32,253 nucleotides of DNA from Gammaproteobacteria bacterium (GCA_028293765.1 JAQGOG010000066.1:1-32253), one strand, 5' to 3'. Positions 16,801 to 24,523 are shown, numbered from the stretch's first letter. Made by a program: numbers and translations. Notes: generated by a model not told the origin, from the letters alone.

Positions 16801-17025
16801 GACCGTGGTGGTTAGCAGGCGCTCGAAAACAGTGGTGACCCGACCTTCCAATTCCTCGGGGTTGAGTCCCGCGAAAGTCCAGTCCACAGCGACCACCGGA
16901 ATATCGATGTTCGGAAAGATGTCCGTCGGGGTTCGCGAAATAACGACCGCGCTCATGATGAGAACCATCAGTGCGAGCACGACGAAGGTGTAGGGTCGGG
17001 TTAGAGCGACACGAACGATCCACAT
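13879..17025 (-). CDS. RND efflux transporter permease (HAE1-type)
   Basis: A 1048-residue inner-membrane proton-driven pump of AcrB size. TM1 begins at residue 1 (MWIVRVALTRPYTFVVLALM) and is followed by the porter-domain start TPTDIFPNIDIPVV. TM4 holds GGLALAVGILVDNATVTIEN, where the paired Asp of AcrB is Asp401-Asn402. TM10-12 contain the usual repeats, for example PALMGAIMCMGVATANSILV and TRFRPVLMTALAMIVGMIPM. The start at 17025 is chosen because TM1 should sit at the N-terminus and GAGAGG precedes it; an in-frame start at 17091 adds 22 residues. It is first in the operon with adaptor and channel, and divergent from a LysR regulator. Substrates cannot be predicted. Confidence 0.95.
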   Translation of the reverse strand: MWIVRVALTRPYTFVVLALMVLIMSAVVISRTPTDIFPNIDIPVVAVDWTFAGLNPEELEGRVTTVFERLLTTTVDNVQHLESTTVNGQAIVKIFLQPGASLDTANAQITAESQSILRYLPPGTLPPLIINYSASSVPILQLGLSGKGLSEQRINDLGTNFLRTQLVTVPGAVVPLPFGGKQRQVMINLVPQLMRAKGVSPTDVLNAVTSQNLVLPSGTAKIGEFEYDTSINASPRTIQELNDLPIKAVGDAMIYLRDVATVSDGSAPQTNIVRQDGRRGVLVGVLKAGTASTIDVVNGIRAVLARAVQTLPSELNIKSLGDQSIFVKGAVNGVIQEVLLATVLTAAMILVFLGSWRSTLIVAISIPVSILSSVIVLGVVGQTINIMTLGGLALAVGILVDNATVTIENIERHIEEGSSLKDAILEGAQQIGTPLLVSTLCICVVFLPMFFLGGVARYLFVPLAEAVVFAMIASYIVSRTLVATLAMYLLKAKQHAAGPSRNPLVRFQQAFESVFERFRQHYRGLLTALIDHRAAFSGVFLAACVSAFALVPWLGQDFFPSSDSGQFILHLRAKSGTRIEETTRLVDLVEKSIRRHLPALETDAILDNIGLPFSGINLMHATSGLIGAGDADIVVSLKANHHPTADYVRRLRTDLPREFPSATFAFLPADMVTQILNFGLPAPIDIQIDGADIDRNREVANRILSEIRQVPGIVDARIEQAFDYPTFKINVDRTKAAQSGHTEREVANNVLNSLSGSFQITPMFFLNYDNGVNYNLVAQPPQYEIQSIQDIENIPLTSLQRKDPDILADVASIKRSSEMEAVSHYNIRRVVDVYASVQDRDLGAVARHIQRIVDKDRTLLPRGSFVTIRGQVDTMHSSYSSLLGGLAFSIVLVYLLIVVTFQSWLDPFIIVTALPAALAGIVLLLFFTHTTLSVPALMGAIMCMGVATANSILVVSFARERLASHGDAIKAALEAGYTRFRPVLMTALAMIVGMIPMALGLGDGGEQNAPLGRAVIGGLLLATVATLIFVPAVFSLLHGRRAAASAAS

Positions 17026-17199
17026 GGCAAATGAATCCTCTCGGGACAGGGATCTACTGGTGACTCGATATCTGGCGCCCGGCGTGCGCACTGTGTGATA
17101 GGAGTCCGCTCACCGGGCGCTATGCCTCGGTGCGTCGGAATATGAGACGAGAGGACGTCTCTGTGCCATAGAGCCGCAGTTATGGCTATCATAGGCGCC
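17026..17199. promoter_or_regulatory. Divergent promoter region between RND operon and LysR gene
   Basis: The 174-bp gap contains GAGACG-agagga-CGTCTC (17144-17161), 6-bp perfect arms about 38 bp before the LysR start and about 120 bp before the permease start. LysR proteins usually bind interrupted palindromes in such divergent gaps and activate the facing operon, so this is the best candidate site. No confident -35/-10 pairs were found. Confidence 0.35.
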
Positions 17200-18129
17200 A
17201 TGGATATGCGCGGCCTCGATCTCAACCTCCTTATCCCTCTGCGCGTGCTACTTACCGAGCGCCACGTCACGCGCGCAGCGGAAAAACTTGGCATCACACA
17301 GCCGGCCATGAGCGCGTCTCTGGCACGCCTACGAGCTCTGTTTGGCGATCAGCTGCTGGTGCGCGGCCCCAAAGGCTTGGCGCCGACGGTGCGGGCACAA
17401 CAGCTCATGGATCAGTTGGATCAGGCCGTCGCCGTGATTGAGCAAATGGTCACGCTTCCGGCGGAGTTTGTTCCCGACACGAGTCGGCGCACCTTTACCC
17501 TCATCGGAACGGATTTCATCGAAACTCTCTTGTTGCCGTCCCTGATGGCGGATCTCGCCGTTGAGGCCCCAAGCGTTCAAGTTGTTTTTCGCCCACCTGA
17601 TCCCAGGAACCTGGAAGCATTGATGAGCAAGGGAGAGGTAGATCTTGCCGTCGCCTATCTTCCAGACGCCCCGAAAGGTCTGATCACTAGCGTGGCCTTC
17701 CGCGACCGCTTCGCCTGTATCGCGCGACGCGATCACCCGCAGCTATCGACAGACCACTTTCCGCTCGACCTGTTTGTGGATCTCCAACACGTTCAGGTCC
17801 TGCCACGTAACCTCCCGATGTATGGGATGCCCATCGACGCGGCACTCGCCGCTCTAGGATTCGTGAGACGCGTTGCTCTTTGGCACCCGAGTTTTCAAGC
17901 CCTTCCCGCCATCGTGGCGAAGACCGACCTCGTGGCGACCCTACCGAGGCGCTTGGCTATCCATGCAGCCCAAACCCTGCCGATCGCAGTTTATGATCCT
18001 CCTGTTCCACTGCCTACGGTCGATTTCTCGCTGTATTGGCACGCGCGAAGCCACGAGGATTCTGGGCACAAATGGCTGAGAGCCAAGGTCGCCGCCCTGC
18101 TGAGATCGGTGGATCGCCCAGTCCCTTGA
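17200..18129 (+). CDS. LysR family transcriptional regulator
   Basis: A roughly 309-residue LysR-type regulator. The N-terminal winged helix reads MRGLDLNLLIPLRVLLTERH, VTRAAEKLGITQPAMSASLA and RLRALFGDQLLVRGPKGLAP. That opening resembles the NodD/NahR-like branch, which responds to aromatic inducers. The effector domain follows with RRTFTLIGTDFIETLLLPSL, DLAVAYLPDAP and a C-terminal YWHARSHEDSGHKWLR. The start at ATG 17200 (two residues before the family-typical MRGLDLNLL) is preferred over ATG 17182. It is divergent from the RND operon and probably controls it (inference). Its 3' end overlaps the convergent DUF302 ORF by 116 bp. Confidence 0.92.
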   Translation: MDMRGLDLNLLIPLRVLLTERHVTRAAEKLGITQPAMSASLARLRALFGDQLLVRGPKGLAPTVRAQQLMDQLDQAVAVIEQMVTLPAEFVPDTSRRTFTLIGTDFIETLLLPSLMADLAVEAPSVQVVFRPPDPRNLEALMSKGEVDLAVAYLPDAPKGLITSVAFRDRFACIARRDHPQLSTDHFPLDLFVDLQHVQVLPRNLPMYGMPIDAALAALGFVRRVALWHPSFQALPAIVAKTDLVATLPRRLAIHAAQTLPIAVYDPPVPLPTVDFSLYWHARSHEDSGHKWLRAKVAALLRSVDRPVP

Positions 18130-18616
18130 CCGTGCGCGGGCTGGCATTGATCGACGTGCAACCACGGAAGACTCCGTCGCGCGGGCGAGTCACTTGAGAT
18201 GTGGTTGCCAATCTCGCCATCTGATCAATAGCGGCAGTCTGCACGCTGACAGCTGCCCATGCCTCGGGGTCCAGTTCGTGCCGTTTCGCGAGCCAGTTCG
18301 GATTGTTGTACGACAGCCACGTGATGCCCGATTCATCCTGCCAGAGCAGAGCTTTCAGCGGCAGGTCAATCCCGATCGTCTGCACTGATTCCATCAGCGG
18401 AGTGCCGCCTCTTGCATTGCCAAAGATCAGTAGCTCGGTCGGCCGCAGGAACAGTCCAACGGCTGCGGCCCCGGCCGCATGATCGATATGCGCAAATGCG
18501 ATCATGCCCCTTGCCCTGACCTCGGCCTCGAACCGGTTGATGGTCTCTTCCGGCCCGTAACGGCTCCGTATCGTTGTTAGTCCGCGTGCGGCCATGGTTT
18601 GCCCGCGTGCGGCCAT
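18014..18616 (-). CDS. DUF302 family protein with a permease-derived tail
   Basis: The first 140 residues form a complete DUF302 domain: YGPEETINRFEAEVRARGMI, AFAHIDHAAGAAAVGL, LRPTELLIFGNARGGTPLME, IDLPLKALLWQDESG and WLSYNNPNWLAKRH. The role of DUF302 proteins is not well defined. The domain should end near QMARLATT. Beyond it the frame runs on with TSINASPRTVKGLGDPPISA, which matches residues 229-249 of the RND permease encoded about 1.8 kb away, then continues as nonsense antisense to the LysR 3' end. The true stop has therefore been lost by a rearrangement. Starts at 18625 (GTG), 18616 or 18595 are possible because a 21-bp tandem duplication repeats the MAARGxT start region. Confidence 0.75.
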   Translation of the reverse strand: MAARGQTMAARGLTTIRSRYGPEETINRFEAEVRARGMIAFAHIDHAAGAAAVGLFLRPTELLIFGNARGGTPLMESVQTIGIDLPLKALLWQDESGITWLSYNNPNWLAKRHELDPEAWAAVSVQTAAIDQMARLATTSQVTRPRDGVFRGCTSINASPRTVKGLGDPPISAGRRPWLSAICAQNPRGFARANTARNRP

Positions 18617-18619
18617 GGT
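18582..18619. repeat. 21-bp tandem duplication at the DUF302 start
   Basis: CCGCGTGCGGCCATGGT occurs at 18582-18598 and again at 18603-18619, a period of exactly 21 bases. It duplicates seven codons (MAARGQT/MAARGLT) including an ATG, so the reading frame is preserved and two alternative start sites are created. Confidence 0.8.
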
Positions 18620-18625
18620 GTGCAC

Positions 18626-19506
18626 TGATTGAGGCCGTTAGCCGGCATCCTTAGCGGTACCCCAGTCATGAACTCGAGGACGCTTGAAGAGATCCCTCGA
18701 AGGCGACATGTTTGCCCGGCCAGCTATACGTGGTCTTTCCAGATCGCTTAAGTCGATTGCCAAACGCCGGGTGTCGGCGTTGCTCCATGCGCCCGCAGCT
18801 CATGCCGCGCGAGATCCAGGTCCCACCCGTCAATCTCGTACACCAAGTGTCGGCCCCGTTCAGGCATGCGCGCCAACCATTCTGGCTTTCTCAGTTTAGG
18901 CACGAGTTCGACGGCACGAAAAAATCCGCCGATCAGGCGCTCGCGCCGGATGCGTCGCTGGCGAAGGGAGCGTTGCTTTGCCAACGTAATCGATGCCGTG
19001 CCCGGTCGTCAGCCAGTCATCCGCGGGGCGCGCAGAAGTTCTTCAGAATTGTTCAGGACAAGCGCAAGGAATCGATCCACGCGCAAAAGTAGGATGTCCG
19101 AATCAGGCGAGGTGACCGATGTTCTGATTCCCCGACAGGCTCTAACCGCTTCGGTATTCGACGTGCGCCGCGGTCCGATGCATCCCAAAAACATCGTCGA
19201 TTGGGCCCGAGTGGCGACTTCTGAGCCAAACCTCCGTGGCGGCTTTATCAGCGTCGAGAGTCATCGCCATGAGATGGCGCGCCAGCAGCGAGCGGACGCT
19301 GGAGTTTGACGCCGAAACAACTGCTGGCTGTCACATCGTCAAGATCGTGTTGCGGAACATGAATATTAGGTTCTCGTGTCCGGCCGAAACGTGCGGGACG
19401 GTGTCACCACCCCGGGACGGTCCACGTGACCGAGCCCGCCGTGCGCGTTCGTTGCCAGGAACTTGTCGGCGGCGGCATCGGCGTCCGGGCCGGTCAGGCC
19501 GTCGCC
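18626..19506. other. About 0.9 kb without a recognisable gene
   Basis: Several open frames exist on both strands, but none has a ribosome site, consistent codon pattern or known motif. One minus-strand piece (about 18770-18980) reads RLIGGFFRAVELVPKLRKPE and then HLVYEIDGWDLDLARHELRA. The latter faintly recalls the first strands of a winged-helix regulator, but the expected continuation is absent. Nearest the left-hand gene block, the frame downstream of the tiny membrane ORF stays open to 19366. Confidence 0.4.
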
Positions 19507-19671
19507 TCAGCGGAGAGCTTCCGCGAAGCCGAATCGATCAGGCGCATCGACACATCCCACAGGCGGTCTGCATTGACCGGGGCCGAGCACGATCCACAGG
19601 AAACCGGTGAGCGCTACAGCGACCACGACGCCGAGAATGACGTACCACCTCATGCCGGTCGCCCGCGTCAT
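19507..19671 (-). CDS. Small single-pass membrane protein coupled to the molybdoenzyme gene
   Basis: A 54-residue ORF whose ATG overlaps the stop codon of the molybdopterin-subunit gene (ATGA). It has a short basic N-terminus, one hydrophobic helix (WYVILGVVVAVALTGFLWIV, residues 9-28), and then a Cys/Pro-rich periplasmic tail GPGQCRPPVGCVDAP. In comparable operons a membrane-anchored cytochrome c often follows the large subunit, but no CxxCH haem motif is present here. The same frame continues open for about 46 codons beyond the TGA, to TAA at 19366. It may therefore be the front of a longer protein broken by one nonsense change. A role as an electron-transfer or assembly partner is only suggested by position. 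Confidence 0.45.
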   Translation of the reverse strand: MTRATGMRWYVILGVVVAVALTGFLWIVLGPGQCRPPVGCVDAPDRFGFAEALR

Positions 19672-21866
19672 GCGCGTTTGAGCTCCTCTGGCTTGATGGG
19701 GAGGGTCCGGAGTCGCTTTCCGGTGGCGACAAATATCGCGTTCACGACGGCAGGGGCGACGCAAGGCACGGCCAACTCACCGACACCACCCGGGTCCTCG
19801 CTGCTGATCACCAGCGAGATATCCAGCTGCGGCATCTGGTCCGTGCGCAGCGCCCGGTAATCATGGAAGTTGCTCTGCTCGACACGCCCGTTCTTCAGCG
19901 TTATCCGGCCGTACAGTGCCGCAGATAGCCCATACACGATGCCGCTCTGCATCTGGGCAACAACGGTGTCCGGGTTGATGGCGCGTCCGCAGTCGACGAC
20001 GCAGACAATCCGTTTGATCCTAACGTCCCCGCTTGGCGCCACTGAGACCTCCGCGACATTCGAAATGTAGCTGCCGAACGCAAAGGCGAGCGCAACACCC
20101 CGGCCACTCCCGGTGGGCAGCGGGTCCCCCCACTTCGCGAGACTGGCGGCGCGCTCGAGAACGCTCCTCGCGCGCGGATGCTCGCACAGCAAATTCGCGC
20201 GATAGCGGACCGGGTCCTGCTTGGCCGTAAACGCAAGCTCATCGATGAAGCCTTCAACCATAAATGCGTTGTGCGTCGATCCGACGCCACGCCAAAAGCC
20301 GGTGTTGAGTGCTGGCGATTCCTGTCGCACGTAGTCGATGAGAAGGTTGGGAAAGGTGTACGGGCCATACGCGCCTTCGACCGCGTCCTCATCAAGGCCG
20401 GCCTTGAAGAACCGAGGCATGATACGCGCGATAATCGACGAGCCGACCACGCGGTGCGACCAGGCGACCGGTGTTCCCGATGAATCCAATCCGGCCGACA
20501 GAACATCGTAGTAATAGGGACGGTAGAAGCCGTGTTGGACATCTTCTTCCCGGCTCCAAATGAGTTTGACAGGACGGTCCACCTTCTGCGCGATGCGCAC
20601 CGCCTGTTCGACGACGTCGAACTCAGCACGGCGGCCGAAGCCACCCCCCAGGAATTGGTTGTGTACCTCCACCGCATCCAGCGGCAGGCCAGTTATCTTC
20701 GCCGCGGCCGATTGCGCCCGCGTCGCAGCCTGGCTACCGAGCCAGAGCTCGCAATGGGTCCGACTGAGCCTGACGGTACAGTTCATCGGCTCCATCATGG
20801 TGTGCGCGAGCAGAGGAATTTGATACACCGCGTCCACGCGCTTCGCGGCTGTGGCCAGCGACGCCGCCACATCGCCTTTTTTCGTAGCGACGACCCCGTT
20901 GCGTTTGGAAGCCGCCGCGAGTTCCGCGACCAGTGTCTCCGTGGAGTACTGACCTTGAGGACCTGCGTCCCAACTAATGTCGAGCAGCGCGAGCCCCTTG
21001 CGCGTTGCCCCCGTGTGCTCACCGACGACGGCAACCGCGTCATCGAGCACGACAATCTGCGTGACGCCCTTCACCGCCTTGGCCCTGTGGTCATCGACCT
21101 TGACGACTCGACCGCCCTTGACCGGCGAGCTGGCCACCGAGGCAACGAGGAGACCGGGAAACCGAACATCGATGCCATACACGGCCACACCCGTAGACTT
21201 GGCCACCGTGTCGATGCGCGGGGTCGAGGTTCCGATGAGTTTGAATTGGGCCGGGTCCTTTAGTGGTACTTTCTCAGGCACGGGCATGACCGCAGCGTCG
21301 GCGACCAGGGCGCCGTACGTAAGCCTGCGACCACTGGGCGGATGTAACACCTCCGCATTCTCGGCGCGGCAACTGTCGGCGGGCACGTTCCAGCGGGCAG
21401 CCGCTGCGCAGACGAGCATCGTTCGCGCGGTCGCGCCGGCCATGCGCAGCGGAGTCCACGTCACGCGCACCGACAACGAGTCCCCGGTGTTCTGAAAACC
21501 ATGGATCGGATTGGCGTAGAGCTGGTCGTCCGCAGGCGCGTGTTCAACGTCTATTTTTGAGATCGGGACTTCGAGCTCTTCAGCGATCAGCATGGTCAGC
21601 GACGTGTAAACGCCTTGGCCCATTTCCACATAAGGAATGATGACCGAGATCCTGCCGTCGGTTGTCACCCGTATGAAACCGTTGGGCGCGAACGTGGCAC
21701 TCGCAGGACTTCGCGTCGCTGCAGCCCGACTACCCTTGACGGGAAAGATCAACGGGACAACCAGCCCACCACCCAATGCAACGCTCAGGGAAAGAAAGGA
21801 GCGGCGGGTAAGTCCCGAGGAAACCACGACTTGAGCTGCCCCTCCCCTGTCAACGGTCGATTTCAT
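19668..21866 (-). CDS. Xanthine dehydrogenase family molybdopterin-binding subunit (IorB/aldehyde oxidase type)
   Basis: A roughly 732-residue large subunit of a periplasmic molybdenum hydroxylase. The twin-arginine signal LTRRSFLSLSVALGGGL marks Tat export of the folded enzyme. Molybdopterin-domain motifs include EMGQGVYTSLTMLIAEELEV, QNTGDSLSVR, the central VHNQFLGGGFGRRAEFDV, the repeat FWRGVGSTHNAFMVEGFIDE and the C-terminal DPGGVGELAVP, whose Glu (about residue 697) is the catalytic base of the family. The single large chain with a separate small [2Fe-2S] subunit and no FAD subunit matches isoquinoline 1-oxidoreductase and related aldehyde dehydrogenases, which pass electrons to the respiratory chain. 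ATG 21866 is favoured by AGAGGTG; GTG 21872 would overlap the previous stop. The substrate is unknown. Confidence 0.93.
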   Translation of the reverse strand: MKSTVDRGGAAQVVVSSGLTRRSFLSLSVALGGGLVVPLIFPVKGSRAAATRSPASATFAPNGFIRVTTDGRISVIIPYVEMGQGVYTSLTMLIAEELEVPISKIDVEHAPADDQLYANPIHGFQNTGDSLSVRVTWTPLRMAGATARTMLVCAAAARWNVPADSCRAENAEVLHPPSGRRLTYGALVADAAVMPVPEKVPLKDPAQFKLIGTSTPRIDTVAKSTGVAVYGIDVRFPGLLVASVASSPVKGGRVVKVDDHRAKAVKGVTQIVVLDDAVAVVGEHTGATRKGLALLDISWDAGPQGQYSTETLVAELAAASKRNGVVATKKGDVAASLATAAKRVDAVYQIPLLAHTMMEPMNCTVRLSRTHCELWLGSQAATRAQSAAAKITGLPLDAVEVHNQFLGGGFGRRAEFDVVEQAVRIAQKVDRPVKLIWSREEDVQHGFYRPYYYDVLSAGLDSSGTPVAWSHRVVGSSIIARIMPRFFKAGLDEDAVEGAYGPYTFPNLLIDYVRQESPALNTGFWRGVGSTHNAFMVEGFIDELAFTAKQDPVRYRANLLCEHPRARSVLERAASLAKWGDPLPTGSGRGVALAFAFGSYISNVAEVSVAPSGDVRIKRIVCVVDCGRAINPDTVVAQMQSGIVYGLSAALYGRITLKNGRVEQSNFHDYRALRTDQMPQLDISLVISSEDPGGVGELAVPCVAPAVVNAIFVATGKRLRTLPIKPEELKRA

Positions 21867-21868
21867 GA

Positions 21869-22354
21869 TCACCTCTTCGCGCCCGAGGGTGCGACGGCCG
21901 CGGGATCGGCAGCGGCCTTAATGGCTGCGCGGATTCGGACGTAGGTGCCACACCGACAGATGTTGCCGGCCATGGCCGCGTCAATGTCTGCATCGTCCGG
22001 GTGAGGCGTATGGCCAAGCAGTGCGGCGGCCGACATCAATTGCCCCGGCTGGCAGTAGCCGCATTGCGGTACTTCGAGTTTGATCCAGGCCGCCTGTAGT
22101 CGCTTACCCGCCGGTGTCGCGCCAAGCGCCTCGATCGTGCTGACCGATTTGCCCTTGAGGGTGCTGATCGGCGTAACGCACGAGCGTGTCGCGACGCCAT
22201 CAACGTGCACTGTACAGGCGCCACACAATGCAATCCCGCAACCAAACTTGGTGCCCGTCATACCGAGCACATCGCGAAGCACCCACAGCAACGGTGTGTC
22301 ATCGTCGACATCAAGAGTGCTAGATGCACCGTTGATGGTCAGTGTAGTGGACAT
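21869..22354 (-). CDS. [2Fe-2S]-binding small subunit of molybdenum hydroxylase (IorA type)
   Basis: A 161-residue electron-transfer subunit. The plant-ferredoxin-type cluster is bound by [17 protein letters not shown] plus RSC (Cys39, 44, 47, 59). The second, helical cluster is bound by CGYCQPG (Cys98, 101) and GNICRCGTY (Cys133, 135). All eight ligands are present. Length and motif order match the small subunits of two-subunit, FAD-less hydroxylases. There is no signal peptide; in this family the small subunit is carried across the membrane with the Tat-tagged large subunit. It is 20 bp downstream of the DoxX gene and 2 bp before the large-subunit ATG, clearly one transcription unit. Confidence 0.95.
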   Translation of the reverse strand: MSTTLTINGASSTLDVDDDTPLLWVLRDVLGMTGTKFGCGIALCGACTVHVDGVATRSCVTPISTLKGKSVSTIEALGATPAGKRLQAAWIKLEVPQCGYCQPGQLMSAAALLGHTPHPDDADIDAAMAGNICRCGTYVRIRAAIKAAADPAAVAPSGAKR

Positions 22355-22374
22355 TGATTGCTCCTCGTTGGCCG

Positions 22375-22836
22375 CTACTGCGACTCCGCATAACGACCCA
22401 GGCGCGCGTCCAGACTGAAACGGCCTCCACCGAAGACGACGATCTGGAGCAGCCCGCCGGCCATGGCGATGTTTTTAAAAAAATGGAGGAACTGGTTGGG
22501 GTCCGCGAAGGCGTGGTGGAAGATGAATGCCGAGGCTACGCAGTAGACTGCCAGCACAACCGCGACCCACCGGGTCCGGTAGCCCAGCACGAGCGTCGGC
22601 CCGAGGACCAGCTCCACCGCGATCCCTACTGCGAGGCCGAGTTGCGGAAACGGGAGTCCGAATGAGGCGATGTAGGCGATGGTCGCCGCGGGCGCCGTGA
22701 TCTTTCCGATCCCTGAAATGAGAAAGAGCGCGCTGATCATGAGGCGTCCCAGCAGGCAAACGGCTGATGCAACGGCTCGGTCGTCGAGTGACGCAATGCG
22801 TGGATGGGCGGGTGCGGCGGGATCGATGGTCGACAT
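22375..22836 (-). CDS. DoxX family membrane protein
   Basis: A 153-residue inner-membrane protein with four hydrophobic helices: [20 protein letters not shown] (TM1, with the family's GR...SG.GK pattern), [40 protein letters not shown] and the segment around [14 protein letters not shown]. DoxX was named from a thiosulfate:quinone oxidoreductase subunit, but most members have no proven activity. The start at 22836 follows GGAG by 8 bases; a longer in-frame start at 22980 would read into the PQQ gene and is rejected. Its place between the PQQ dehydrogenase and the molybdenum hydroxylase genes suggests a membrane partner, possibly linking the periplasmic enzymes to the quinone pool (inference). 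Confidence 0.88.
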   Translation of the reverse strand: MSTIDPAAPAHPRIASLDDRAVASAVCLLGRLMISALFLISGIGKITAPAATIAYIASFGLPFPQLGLAVGIAVELVLGPTLVLGYRTRWVAVVLAVYCVASAFIFHHAFADPNQFLHFFKNIAMAGGLLQIVVFGGGRFSLDARLGRYAESQ

Positions 22837-22858
22837 GGCGGATCTCCAGTGATTGGGC

Positions 22859-24523
22859 TCAATTTCCACGGAGGCGGAAGACTGTGACCGTGGTATTTCC
22901 ACCGCCGATATCGGGAGCGACTGAGTTGTATATCCCCACGAAGCCCGAGACGATCGCCACGTTCTGCGCACCGCGGGCACTGTAGGTGACTACACCACCG
23001 CCGGCCGGGCCACCCAGGTCGCTCCGCAGCAGCACCTTGCCGGATCTGGCGTCCAACGCCAGCAGGTTGCCAGTCAATTCACCGGTGAAAATCAGATCGC
23101 CCCCGGTCGTCGTGACGCCGGCAATCAGCGGTTTCGCGGCGTCGTAGCGCCACTTCTCATGACCTGTGGAAGCGTCGAACGCAGTGAGCCGTCCACGAGC
23201 GGCTGACCACGGATCGAACTTCGTTTCGCCTCCGAAGTACCAGCCGTGTGTGTGTTCCTTCTCCGGATCCGGCGCCGCCGCATCCTTCTTGAACTCCGCA
23301 CACCAATCGGTAGCGGGCACTACCAGCAAATTCAGTTTCACGTGGTATGCGGAGCCGTTCCACTCCTGCCCCCCGAGAGTCCCCGGGCAAACGCGCACGG
23401 GCGTTGTGGTTACCGCGGCGTCAGCGTTGACCCGGTTGGTGAACGGAACGCTGTATAAGATGTCACTCGAATCACGGTCCAAAACTCGCAGCATTCCGTC
23501 CTTGCCGGTGCTGGCGACCACGTTCCTTGTCGACCCATTGCTCGCCGTCTTGAACATTGGGCCGACGTGCGTGACGTCGTAGTCGTGCACATCGTGCGGG
23601 ATGAACTGTCGGTACCATGCCAGGCGGCCGGTCATCGCATCCAATGCAATCAGCGAATTCGTATATAGATTGTCGCCGGGGCGGCCTTCATCGTAGATAT
23701 CGGGTGCAGCGTTTCCGCCGGGTACGTAGAGCAGATTCTTCTTCTCGTCAAAGGACAGAGGAGTCCAGAGATTCCCTCCGCCGTGTTTGCGTGCGGCTGC
23801 GTCTGGCCCCCACGTGTTTGCGCCGGGCTCGCCATCGTCGGGCACGATGTTGAAACGCCACACTTGCTCGCCGTCTTTGATTCGGAACGCACCGACCCAA
23901 CCTCTCGCGGCCCACTCCGCGCCTGCTGGCCCGACATAGATCAGATCGCCGTGAACCAATGGCGGCATGCTGATGAAGTAACCGTCCTTCGGACTAGCGA
24001 TCTGCCTGGCCCAGACCGTGTGCCCGTCTTTCGCGTCGAGCGCGAGCAGAAATCCATCACCGGTACCGCGAATGATCTTTCCGTCGGCGAGTGCCGCGCC
24101 GCGGTGCGTGGTCATCGTCTCGTGATCGCGCGGCGACCACATGCTCGTCCAGATCACGTGGCAATTGGAGCCATCGACAGCGACGGTGTAGTGAGCAGTG
24201 GTCACATACATGGTGCCCGCAGACACGATCGGAGCGGTTTGCGATGGCTCTTTGTCAGGGAACGAGTACGCACAGGCTTTGACGAGCTGCGATACGTTTC
24301 CCGTATTGATCTGCTTGAGTTGCGAGTAGCGGGTCCCCGCGACGTCGTGGTCGACGTACACCCAGTCGCTACCGTCCGACTTGCTGGCGACGGCTTGGGG
24401 CGAAGCAATAGCGTGCGACGTGCCAAAGGCGACCGCAAATGCGGCGAGGATTGCAGAAAGCGTCTTCGCCCAAAAGAGGGGCATTAGATGTGGATCAACC
24501 CGAATGCGACACGGAGCGCTCAT
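22859..24523 (-). CDS. PQQ-dependent dehydrogenase, periplasmic beta-propeller
   Basis: A 554-residue quinoprotein. A hydrophobic export segment (LSAILAAFAVAFGTSHAIAS, about 22-41) precedes the propeller. Signatures include WVYVDHDVAGTRYSQLKQIN, the Ca/PQQ-site stretch GEPGANTWGPDAAARKHGG (231-249) and PHDVHDYDVTHVGP (309-322), whose Asp in HDYD corresponds to the catalytic base. Several W-docking repeats such as LIALDAMTGRLAW and LLALDARSGKVLL follow. The vicinal Cys-Cys that stacks on PQQ in methanol/ethanol dehydrogenases is absent (that region reads TMTTHRGAALADGK). There is no cytochrome domain, so electrons must leave through a separate partner. AGGAG lies before ATG 24523. The first 20 codons resemble those of the amidohydrolase gene at 26857. 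The substrate, probably an alcohol or aldehyde, is unknown. Confidence 0.9.
   Translation of the reverse strand: MSAPCRIRVDPHLMPLFWAKTLSAILAAFAVAFGTSHAIASPQAVASKSDGSDWVYVDHDVAGTRYSQLKQINTGNVSQLVKACAYSFPDKEPSQTAPIVSAGTMYVTTAHYTVAVDGSNCHVIWTSMWSPRDHETMTTHRGAALADGKIIRGTGDGFLLALDAKDGHTVWARQIASPKDGYFISMPPLVHGDLIYVGPAGAEWAARGWVGAFRIKDGEQVWRFNIVPDDGEPGANTWGPDAAARKHGGGNLWTPLSFDEKKNLLYVPGGNAAPDIYDEGRPGDNLYTNSLIALDAMTGRLAWYRQFIPHDVHDYDVTHVGPMFKTASNGSTRNVVASTGKDGMLRVLDRDSSDILYSVPFTNRVNADAAVTTTPVRVCPGTLGGQEWNGSAYHVKLNLLVVPATDWCAEFKKDAAAPDPEKEHTHGWYFGGETKFDPWSAARGRLTAFDASTGHEKWRYDAAKPLIAGVTTTGGDLIFTGELTGNLLALDARSGKVLLRSDLGGPAGGGVVTYSARGAQNVAIVSGFVGIYNSVAPDIGGGNTTVTVFRLRGN

Noticed and set aside
18748..18984. 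Minus-strand frame with YEIDGWDLDLARHELRA, faintly like the start of a winged-helix regulator
   Set aside because: The expected continuation (a PxGxRAFEIL-type helix) is absent in all frames and the match is too short to call.
20532..21263. 243-codon plus-strand frame inside the molybdopterin subunit gene
   Set aside because: Antisense to a gene with full family motifs; the composition is typical of shadow frames.
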